A stretch of DNA of 9,182 bases from an uncultured bacterium (GTDB lineage: Bacteria > Cloacimonadota > Cloacimonadia > Cloacimonadales > Cloacimonadaceae): contig CALDSN010000228.1 in assembly GCA_937924555.1 (NCBI GenBank), positions 1 through 9,182 of the forward strand, given 5' to 3'. A program made the translations under genes and the position numbers. The notes below the pieces were generated by a model. It had not been told where the DNA came from. It made no database searches and was given only the letters and a program-made list of their open reading frames with translations. The stretch's first letter is position 1. Each line of letters opens with the position of its first letter. Shown here piece after piece: positions 1 through 6,051 of this stretch.

Positions 1-1
1 T

Positions 2-1459
2 ACCAACATCGTAAAGTACATCCTCGAACACTTCGATCAAAAGACCAAGCGCAATAGCTATTATCAGCTTAAGGACAGAAGACTTGCGGGTTTCAACTCC
101 GTCTTTGCCACTGCCTCGATAGACATGGCTAAGAAATACTACTCTGAATTTCAAAGACAGATGGCTGAACTGCCAAGCGGTAAACGACTGAAAGTGGCTA
201 CCATATACAGCTTTGGAGTAAATGAAGCCGAGACTGAGATTGATGGTAACCTGGAGGATGAAAACCTGGAAGACACCAGCAGATTGGACACCAGCTCAAG
301 GGACTTTCTGGAAAATGCCATCCAGGACTATAACGAGCTCTTCAAGACGAACTATGATACCAGTAGCGACAAGTTTCAGAACTACTACAAGGATGTGTCT
401 CAAAGGGTGAAGGACCGGGAGCTTGACCTTTTAATCGTGGTAAACATGTTCCTTACGGGTTTCGATGCCACAACGCTTAATACCCTTTGGGTGGATAAGA
501 ACCTGCGCCTGCATGGATTACTACAGGCTTATTCCCGCACAAACCGGATACTCAACACGATCAAGACCTTTGGCAATATTGTGTGCTTCCGCAATCTGGA
601 GAAAGCCACCAATGAGAGTATTGCCCTTTTCGGAGATAAAGAAGCCTGTGGGATAGTGTTGCTCAAGACCTTTGATGAATATTATAACGGTTATCTGTCC
701 GGAGAAAATAAGATACCCGGCTATGTGGAACTGGTGAGTGAGCTGGTAGAGAAGTTCCCATTGGGAGAAAGGATCGTCGGCGAGGAGAATCAAAAAGACT
801 TCATCAGGCTTTATGGAAATATCCTGAAGGTCCGCAACATCCTCTCTACCTTCGATGAGTTTGTGGGGAAGGAGATACTCACAGATAGGGATGTTCAAGA
901 CTATCACAGCATGTATATTGATCTCTATAATGAATTCAGAGGACAGAACAAAGGCGACTCCGAGAACGTGAATGACGATATCGTGTTCGAAATGGAACTG
1001 ATCAAGCAAGTAGAGATCAACATAGACTATATATTGGAGCTGATCAAGAAGTACCACGCTGGGCATCAGAAAGATAAAGAGATTATTGTAAGCATCAGGA
1101 AGGCTATTGATTCGAGTGTGGAACTACGCAACAAAAAAGACCTGATCGAACAATTTATCGCCAGCCTGAATCCTTCTACCATTGTAGACAAGGACTGGCG
1201 CAGTTTTATTGAGGAGAAGAAGCTCGAGGAGCTGAACAAGATAATCGAGGATGAGAATCTAAACACTGTTGAGACCTACAAGTATATTGGTAATGCGTTT
1301 AGAGATGGGTATATACAAGAGACAGGTACGGCAATTACCAAGGTTCTACCACCAGTATCAAGGTTCTCAAAAACAGGAGAACGCACTAAGAAAAGAGAAA
1401 CTGTTCTGATGAGATTCAAGGCTTTCTTTAACAGATTTTGGGATATCTCAGGTTCATAG
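2..1459 (+). CDS. hsdR: Type I restriction endonuclease subunit R (HsdR), C-terminal half, 5' truncated
   Basis: HsdR is the ATP-driven translocating and cleaving subunit of a type I restriction-modification complex (R2M2S) in the cytoplasm. The frame is open from base 2, so the gene enters from the left edge; the ATG at 125 lies mid-domain (RLAGFNSVFATASIDMAK) and is not the start. About 485 residues are visible, roughly half of a usual ~1000-residue HsdR. The second helicase RecA-like domain is clear: LDLLIVVNMFLTGFDA (motif V region), then VDKNLRLHGLLQAYSRTNRI, with motif VI QAYSRTNR at about residues 175-182 of the visible part. The rest is the charged helical and C-terminal region of EcoR124-like subunits, ending in FNRFWDISGS and a TAG stop. 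The nuclease and Walker A/DEAD motifs lie outside the window. Motif V reads GFDATTLNT where I expect GFDAPTLNT. No hsdM or hsdS follows, so they would be upstream. Confidence 0.95.
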   Translation, partial: TNIVKYILEHFDQKTKRNSYYQLKDRRLAGFNSVFATASIDMAKKYYSEFQRQMAELPSGKRLKVATIYSFGVNEAETEIDGNLEDENLEDTSRLDTSSRDFLENAIQDYNELFKTNYDTSSDKFQNYYKDVSQRVKDRELDLLIVVNMFLTGFDATTLNTLWVDKNLRLHGLLQAYSRTNRILNTIKTFGNIVCFRNLEKATNESIALFGDKEACGIVLLKTFDEYYNGYLSGENKIPGYVELVSELVEKFPLGERIVGEENQKDFIRLYGNILKVRNILSTFDEFVGKEILTDRDVQDYHSMYIDLYNEFRGQNKGDSENVNDDIVFEMELIKQVEINIDYILELIKKYHAGHQKDKEIIVSIRKAIDSSVELRNKKDLIEQFIASLNPSTIVDKDWRSFIEEKKLEELNKIIEDENLNTVETYKYIGNAFRDGYIQETGTAITKVLPPVSRFSKTGERTKKRETVLMRFKAFFNRFWDISGS

Positions 1460-1534
1460 ATCCATGAGACGATGTTTGGAAGTACATATCGAGAGTACCA
1501 TAGTGGAATAAAGACCTAAACAATATGTAAGGCG

Positions 1535-1540
1535 AAGGAG
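1535..1540 (+). promoter_or_regulatory. Ribosome binding site for the propeller protein
   Basis: AAGGAG sits 5 bases before ATG 1546 and 8 bases before a second, in-frame ATG at 1549. Either could initiate; the difference is one methionine. The site marks the start of the signal peptide. Confidence 0.8.
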
Positions 1541-1545
1541 TCAAA

Positions 1546-3804
1546 ATGATGAAATACTTATTTGTATGCATGGTTCTAATTACTGGCATTATTACAAACG
1601 GATATTCCGAAGAATGGATCAACTATGGAAATCATAACTGGATCACATGCTCTACCCAAGAGAATAGTTATTTATGGGTAGGGACCAATAATGGTCTTGT
1701 AAAACTAAATACATCTAACGGACAGAAGACATACTATGATAAAACAAATTCAGGTTTATCAGACATGAATGTTATTAGCGTCATGGTTGATGGACAGGGA
1801 AAGAAGTGGATAGGTACAGAAAACGGCGGATTATGTCGTTTGAATGGCACTATTTGGACAGTTTGGAATACTAATAATTCGGGCATTCCGAGTAATCATG
1901 TAACAGGTATCGCATCTGATGCATATAACAATATATGGATAACGACAGATAAAGGATTGGGTAGATTGAGCAATGGAACCTGGATAAATTGGAATACTAC
2001 CAATTCTGGTTTACCTGACAATTATCTATCCTGTATTGCCATAGACAATAGCGGGACTAAATGGATTGGCTCAGGTGAAGGGGTTGTAAGTTTTTCCGGT
2101 AACGCATGGAATCATCTAACTACCGATGATGGAGTTTCAGCAATATCCATAGATAATCAGGGGCATAAATGGTTTGGTTTTCATAGCAATGGTCTTGCAA
2201 AACTGAATGGTTCAACCTGGACTTATTACAATCCGGATAATTCCGGTATTCCAGACGTTACCGTTGATTGCATGGCAACTGATAGTGCTGGAAATGTTTG
2301 GTTGTGTACTGAAGAAGGAGAAAGTACTATTCGAGGAGGTCTTACAAAGTTTGATGGTACGAATTGGACTACCTGGAATACAGCTAATTCAAGCTTACCC
2401 CTTGATATTATTGCATCTATCACAATAATGAATGGAACCAACGTTTGGGCTGGTGTTTTATTAAAAGGTATGACAACATTTGATGGTACGACATGGAACA
2501 CATTTGATCTGGCAAGATCAGGAATTAGCGATCCTTATATTAACTGTATCGAGATTGACAACTTGGGTAGGAAATGGATTGGGTCAGAATACGGTTTATC
2601 CATGTATGTAGGATCCTACTGGACTACATGGGGCTTTCTCCACAATGATGGGCAAGTATTGATTGATGTTGCGAGTATTGCTGTAGATAACGACAATATC
2701 GTATGGGTCAATTCAGATAATGGAGATGCTAGACAACTTTATAGTTATGATGGTACCGCATGGACTCAACACCAGCCTTTAGAGTTTGGTTTGTCAGCGC
2801 TAAACGTCAATTGTATAAAAACTGATAATCAAAACAATAAGTGGATAGGTACGGGGCAAAGTTTGATTAGATTCAATGGAACAAGTCACACAATATTCAA
2901 TTCTACAAATTCACCGATTAATGGCCGCATTAGTGACGTTGAAAGAGATGCATATGGAAATATCTGGGTAGCTTCTGATGTCGGGTTATTACAATATAAC
3001 GGATCTACCTGGACTTCGAAAACCACTACAAACTCAAATATTCCGTCCAACCAGATTCATGACATAGCAATTGATAGTTTTGGAGACAAATGGCTTGCAA
3101 CTTCAAATGGTCTGTGCAGATATAATGATCTATCTTTTTCGATCTGGAATGTGGCAAATTCGAACATTCCGAGTAATAACGTTTACTCCGTTGAAATTGA
3201 CCTAAACAATCAAGTATGGGTGGTTACGAATAAATGTGACCAGTGGGGCTATCCATCAGATGGAGTATTGTCATGTTTGAGTGAGAATATCTGGACAAAT
3301 TGGACAGCCTCAAATTCAGCTTTGCCAAATAATTACATCAATGATTTGACTATCGATAGTTTTGGCAATAAATGGATTGCTTCCTATGGTGGAGGTCTTT
3401 CTGAATTCAATCTAGATGAAATCGCCGTGGGGAGTGGCTTACCCCCTGCCAGAGTTGAGGGTTTGGTGGTATCTGTTCTGGGAAACGATGCTCATTTGGC
3501 TTGGCAGCCGGTGACCACGACGATCAATGGGACGCCCATCGAGCCGGATGGATACATTGTACTATATAACGAAACACCCAATGTGGACGAACATTTCTAC
3601 TACTTTCATTCCTTCGTTACAGGGACTAGTTGTGTTCACTCATTTGTAGCACAGAATAGACAGCGGATGTTTTACCGGATCGTAGCTGTGAAGAGTTATC
3701 AAGAAGCAGAGATTACATATCTGATGAGCTTAAATGAAAGTCGAGACCGGTTGACTTGGGGTGATGTAAAGGATAAACTGCATACATTAAAACAGCGTCA
3801 ATAA
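1546..3804 (+). CDS. Secreted double beta-propeller (Reg_prop repeats) protein with C-terminal fibronectin-like domain
   Basis: A 752-residue exported protein. Residues 1-21 form a signal peptide (MMKYLFVCMVLITGIITNGYS). Residues 22-621 carry 14 units of the form I-x-x-D-x-x-G-x-x-W-x-G-T-x-x-GL-x-x-(F/L/Y), each followed by a W-x-x-(W/Y)-N-x-x-NS-x-(I/L)P linker. This matches the two-component-regulator propeller repeat (Reg_prop, PF07494); 14 units fit two seven-bladed propellers. Residues 632 to about 725 (LPPARVEGLVVS... DGYIVLYNETP... FYRIVAVKSY) look like a fibronectin type III domain of the kind I associate with Cloacimonadota exported proteins. Despite the repeat name there is no transmembrane helix, histidine kinase or DNA-binding region, so it is not a hybrid two-component sensor; a surface or periplasmic binding role is inferred. 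It ends in a charged tail (DVKDKLHTLKQRQ) without a sorting motif. GC is about 36% in the propeller but about 58% just after base 3420. It lies 86 bases after hsdR and ends at a terminator. Confidence 0.85.
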   Translation: MMKYLFVCMVLITGIITNGYSEEWINYGNHNWITCSTQENSYLWVGTNNGLVKLNTSNGQKTYYDKTNSGLSDMNVISVMVDGQGKKWIGTENGGLCRLNGTIWTVWNTNNSGIPSNHVTGIASDAYNNIWITTDKGLGRLSNGTWINWNTTNSGLPDNYLSCIAIDNSGTKWIGSGEGVVSFSGNAWNHLTTDDGVSAISIDNQGHKWFGFHSNGLAKLNGSTWTYYNPDNSGIPDVTVDCMATDSAGNVWLCTEEGESTIRGGLTKFDGTNWTTWNTANSSLPLDIIASITIMNGTNVWAGVLLKGMTTFDGTTWNTFDLARSGISDPYINCIEIDNLGRKWIGSEYGLSMYVGSYWTTWGFLHNDGQVLIDVASIAVDNDNIVWVNSDNGDARQLYSYDGTAWTQHQPLEFGLSALNVNCIKTDNQNNKWIGTGQSLIRFNGTSHTIFNSTNSPINGRISDVERDAYGNIWVASDVGLLQYNGSTWTSKTTTNSNIPSNQIHDIAIDSFGDKWLATSNGLCRYNDLSFSIWNVANSNIPSNNVYSVEIDLNNQVWVVTNKCDQWGYPSDGVLSCLSENIWTNWTASNSALPNNYINDLTIDSFGNKWIASYGGGLSEFNLDEIAVGSGLPPARVEGLVVSVLGNDAHLAWQPVTTTINGTPIEPDGYIVLYNETPNVDEHFYYFHSFVTGTSCVHSFVAQNRQRMFYRIVAVKSYQEAEITYLMSLNESRDRLTWGDVKDKLHTLKQRQ
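1609..3408 (+). repeat. Fourteen tandem propeller repeats within the secreted protein
   Basis: Units of about 40-48 residues recur through this stretch. Examples are VDGQGKKWIGTENGGL, IDNSGTKWIGSGEGV, IDNLGRKWIGSEYGL, TDNQNNKWIGTGQSL and IDSFGNKWIASYGGGL. Units 6, 9 and 13 have insertions, and unit 7 lacks the usual D-x-x-G. The DNA is also partly repeated: CATTCCGAGTAAT occurs at 1884-1896 and again at 3165-3177. Such repeats can expand, contract or be misassembled. Confidence 0.85.
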
Positions 3805-3825
3805 TCCCTCCGACGTGTTCTGAAT

Positions 3826-3860
3826 AAACCGCCCTCTATATCGGAGGGCAGTTTGTTTTG
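3826..3860 (+). terminator. Rho-independent terminator after the propeller gene
   Basis: GCCCTC (3831-3836) pairs with GAGGGC (3844-3849) around a 7-base loop. The stem extends through one C/A mismatch by AAAC (3826-3829) with GTTT (3851-3854), and a T-rich tract GTTTGTTTTG follows. It begins 21 bases after the TAA stop. Read on the other strand, the same stem lies about 37 bases past the end of the minus-strand remnant and is followed by a weaker T-rich stretch, so it could work in both directions. An upstream CCCTCCGA (3806-3813) can compete for TCGGAGGG (3841-3848). Confidence 0.8.
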
Positions 3861-3890
3861 GAGTATGCATAAACGTCTATAAAAGCAATA

Positions 3891-4379
3891 TCAAATAGAC
3901 TGGTTTGTCGTAGTCGTCCTACACTTCCAATGAAAAGGTGGAAAAGGCGTATGTGCACCGGAGACACCAACTTGGTTCATATCTGAGTCGTATTCGATCT
4001 GATCGTCTATGATCCAAGGAGCGAGGGCTTCAATGTAGTCTCTGGCATCATCAAGGCTAAAAGGTTTATTGATTCCCGATCATGTCGAGAATGACAATGA
4101 ATTTGTTGTAGCCTTGCAGCCTTCCGAATTCCCTGATTCTGACCCAATATGTTCTGCTAATCCCTGCCAGTAATGGGATGTGCTGCTAGCAAGGTCATGG
4201 AACTGGTCTTTGAGGGTATCTGACAGCATCTCTTTTTGTATATCATTGCTAGATGGCTGAGGAGAGAGGTCTGCGAATGTTTGGGGGACATCGGTTTCAA
4301 ACCTGAGATGGAATGACGTACATCCAGCTTTCACTCTATTCCTGCCAATATCGAATAACACAGTCCAAATAGTCAACAA
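3891..4379 (-). pseudogene. Decayed minus-strand gene resembling a phage Mu gpF-like head morphogenesis protein C-terminus
   Basis: On the minus strand an open stretch runs from about 4379 (TTG, no good ribosome site) to an in-frame TGA at 4082-4080. The same frame then continues for 62 more codons to TGA at 3893-3891. The second part reads like real protein: INKPFSLDDARDYIEALAPW, then IEYDSDMNQVGVSGAH and TPFPPFHWKCRTTT near the end. A PPxHxxCR(S/T) signature after a short variable loop is typical of the C-terminus of phage minor head proteins of the Mu gpF/SPP1 gp7 group (PF04233); that is memory-based, not a search. The N-terminal part (VPQTFADLSPQPSSNDIQKE...) I do not recognise. In another frame just upstream, DLDIALFVDYLDCVIRYWQE ending in TAG may be further debris, which would imply a frameshift near 4330. 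I read this as a prophage remnant with a nonsense mutation; a chance open frame is possible but less likely given the composition after the stop. Confidence 0.45.
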
Positions 4380-4540
4380 ATAAGGCTATGTCCAAGTCAA
4401 AACATCCTTCAATCTATCTCCGCATCCGATATACGCTTATCCTAGTATTTCCAAGTGAGTAACATTCGAAGTTTGGGGTTAAGGTTTATATTTGTTGATG
4501 GAATCAGACCCCCGTACCTGCAATAATGGTCAAAAAGTTC
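4380..4540. other. Intergenic stretch with no supported gene
   Basis: All six frames are broken by stops. The only coding-like fragment is the short minus-strand run IEGCFDLDIALFVDYLDCVIRYWQE (about 4405-4330), preceded and followed by TAG, possibly the decayed upstream end of the neighbouring head-protein remnant. I see no tRNA, other RNA gene or terminator here. Confidence 0.5.
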
Positions 4541-4570
4541 TTGACAATATTTGGAAACTCACTTTTATAT
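4541..4570 (+). promoter_or_regulatory. Sigma70-type promoter for the HTH/M29-like gene
   Basis: A perfect -35 hexamer TTGACA (4541-4546) is followed after 17-18 bases by TTTATA/TTATAT (4564-4570) as the -10. Transcription would start near 4577, giving a 5' leader of about 95 bases before ATG 4673. No other convincing promoter is visible between the terminator at 3860 and this gene. It probably also drives the large secreted gene that follows. Confidence 0.6.
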
Positions 4571-4607
4571 GAACTCATAGCGTGACACCTTTAACAGTAA
4601 GGCTTTA

Positions 4608-4624
4608 CATTCATGTGATGAATG
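4608..4624 (+). promoter_or_regulatory. Perfect 7-3-7 inverted repeat in the leader, candidate operator
   Basis: CATTCAT-GTG-ATGAATG is an exact inverted repeat between the putative promoter and the ATG of the winged-helix gene. Its half-site spacing fits a dimeric winged-helix repressor, and its place downstream of the -10 would suit a roadblock or autoregulatory site. It has no T-run after it, so it is not a terminator. A short RNA hairpin in the leader is the alternative. Confidence 0.4.
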
Positions 4625-4660
4625 ATTGAAGCTCACTTATAAACCGATTATTAACGAAGC

Positions 4661-4666
4661 AAGGGA
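4661..4666 (+). promoter_or_regulatory. Ribosome binding site for the HTH/M29-like gene
   Basis: AAGGGA lies 6 bases before ATG 4673, supporting that start and hence a full N-terminal segment before the winged helix. Confidence 0.65.
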
Positions 4667-4672
4667 TAGATT

Positions 4673-6040
4673 ATGATCAAAAATGTCCAGTTAATCTCGC
4701 AACACACCCAGATCAAAGAGCTGGGGAACGAACTTAAGTACGAGATGCTGAAGGAACTGATTCGTTCCGCAGCTACATGTCAGCAACTTGCCAACATCTT
4801 CAAGACCAGTAAGCAGAAGATACATTACAACTTAAACAAACTGGTGGAAGAAGACCTGTTGGAAGTGGTGGATGATATTGCGGATAATGGTAAAGAAGTG
4901 TATTACCGTGCCAAAGCGAAGAACTTCGTATTGGATTTTGCCTTGGGTCAGCACCTTGGTGATAGCCTGATAAACAGCCGTGGAGTAATCAACAACATCC
5001 TGGAAGGTGAATATCACCTTCGCCTGGCTGATATCGCTGCCAAGATGCTGCGGGATGCCTTGAAGCTTAAGCCGCGTCAGCGTTTGCTGGTGGTTACTGG
5101 CAAATACAATCTTCCTTTGGTGGAGAAGATGTTGGTGGAAGCGGGAAGGATGAATGTACGCTGCACCCTGTTGTATCAAGATTTGGAGCAGCTAAAAGCC
5201 AAGTATAACGAATATTCATTAACTGCCTTTAATGCCGATTATGAGCACCTGAACAAGCTTTTGAAAGACCACGATGTATATCTGAACCTGAATGGTGAAT
5301 CACGCTTTCTGGAACTGAAAGACCCTGAAAAGCAGAAACTTCGGGTACACCACTTTGCCAAGAGCAGGAAGATAATCCAGGAAAAGAACATCCAAGTGGC
5401 AATAATGCCCGGTTTGATGAACGACACCCTCTCCGAAAAGGCTATCGAGAGTGAGCTGCAGTTCTGGCAAGCGCTGGATACGGATTATCATCGGCTGTGC
5501 GAAAGAACCGTCACCACCTGTCGCAGCTTTGCCAAGCATGAGTATCTGGAACTGGTGAGCGGTATGGGAAGTTTAAAGCTTCAAGTGCAACGCTTTTTGG
5601 CTGAATGCGGAAGCTTTAGCAACAGTGAATTCCAAAGCCCGGTGATAAACTTCCCCGGGGGGGAGATACTGATGGTGCCAAAGCCCGGTTCAATGAATGG
5701 CGTAATCGATGCAGATTCTGCTTATATCTTTGGCAAGCAGGTGCATAAACCACGCCTGGTGATAGAGAACAATGCCATTGTGGAGTTCTCTGCCCTCGCC
5801 AACGAATACCTGATTGAAGAAGCAATCAGCACGGGTGGCGGAGATGGAACTAAGGTTGCCCTAGTGTGTATGGGCACCAATGAAAGCATAAGTTTAGAGA
5901 ACATAGATATCTCTTACAAACATAAAACAAGTGGACTGGTTACGGTCTATTGGGGTGAAAACCGTTCCCTGGGCGGCGATGTTGCAGGTAACTGCGAATG
6001 GTTCGTGCAGATTGAGAACCCCACCATCAAATACCTATAA
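4673..6040 (+). CDS. Winged-helix regulator fused to a degenerate M29 aminopeptidase-like domain
   Basis: A 455-residue cytoplasmic protein without signal peptide or membrane segment. Residues 20-85 form an ArsR-like winged helix: KYEMLKELIRS, the helix-turn-helix CQQLANIFKTSKQKIHYNLNKL (about 36-57), and a wing ending GKEVYYRA. Residues about 115-455 resemble the M29 (aminopeptidase T/AmpS) fold: a KPRQRLLVVTGKYNLPLVEKM opening, then NFPGGEILMVPKPGSMNGVI (about 326-345), GTN (401-403), GLVTVYWGENRSLGG (421-435) and GNCEWFVQIENP at the end. From family knowledge, M29 enzymes bind metal through E in NLPDGE(V), E in GELxxGTN, H in GTxHIAxG and a late HxD. Here only E331 appears kept; the others align with L397, T424 and the CEWF segment. 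I infer a non-catalytic ligand-binding domain controlling the winged helix. A peptidase with unusual ligands is the alternative. The TAA stop is 11 bases before the next gene's start. Confidence 0.7.
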   Translation: MIKNVQLISQHTQIKELGNELKYEMLKELIRSAATCQQLANIFKTSKQKIHYNLNKLVEEDLLEVVDDIADNGKEVYYRAKAKNFVLDFALGQHLGDSLINSRGVINNILEGEYHLRLADIAAKMLRDALKLKPRQRLLVVTGKYNLPLVEKMLVEAGRMNVRCTLLYQDLEQLKAKYNEYSLTAFNADYEHLNKLLKDHDVYLNLNGESRFLELKDPEKQKLRVHHFAKSRKIIQEKNIQVAIMPGLMNDTLSEKAIESELQFWQALDTDYHRLCERTVTTCRSFAKHEYLELVSGMGSLKLQVQRFLAECGSFSNSEFQSPVINFPGGEILMVPKPGSMNGVIDADSAYIFGKQVHKPRLVIENNAIVEFSALANEYLIEEAISTGGGDGTKVALVCMGTNESISLENIDISYKHKTSGLVTVYWGENRSLGGDVAGNCEWFVQIENPTIKYL

Positions 6041-6041
6041 T

Positions 6042-6046
6042 GAGGT
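6042..6046 (+). promoter_or_regulatory. Ribosome binding site for the large secreted protein
   Basis: GAGGT lies 5 bases before ATG 6052. It decides between that start and the in-frame ATG at 6040, which overlaps the upstream TAA and has no site in front of it. The 6052 start also puts MKRLF directly at the head of the signal peptide. Confidence 0.7.
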
Positions 6047-6051
6047 CAGCA

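Noticed and set aside
125..127. ATG that could be read as the start of the first gene
   Set aside because: The same frame is open to base 2 and the upstream residues (TNIVKYILEHFDQKTKR, RRLAGFNSVFATAS) continue the HsdR helicase region.
521..1066. Long minus-strand open frame inside hsdR
   Set aside because: It is antisense to a well supported coding region, and its product has no recognisable motifs.
1482..1498. GTAC...GTAC inverted repeat after hsdR as a terminator
   Set aside because: The stem is only 4 base pairs with a 9-base loop, and no T-run follows.
4080..4082. TGA in the minus-strand remnant as a selenocysteine or recoded codon
   Set aside because: Only a weak 5-bp stem could follow the TGA, the context is not a known selenoprotein motif, and TGG is freely used for Trp in the neighbouring genes. 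Nonsense decay is simpler.
4293..4303. GGTTT-C-AAACC palindrome
   Set aside because: It is short, lies inside the minus-strand remnant away from any promoter, and has no T-run or tRNA-like context.
5657..5663. Run of seven G in the winged-helix/M29-like gene as a frameshift or slippage site
   Set aside because: The frame is intact on both sides and gives NFPGGE, the expected length and spacing of the M29 motif.
6040..6042. ATG overlapping the upstream TAA as the start of the large secreted protein
   Set aside because: It is in frame but has no ribosome site; GAGGT at 6042-6046 is spaced for ATG 6052, which begins the signal peptide.
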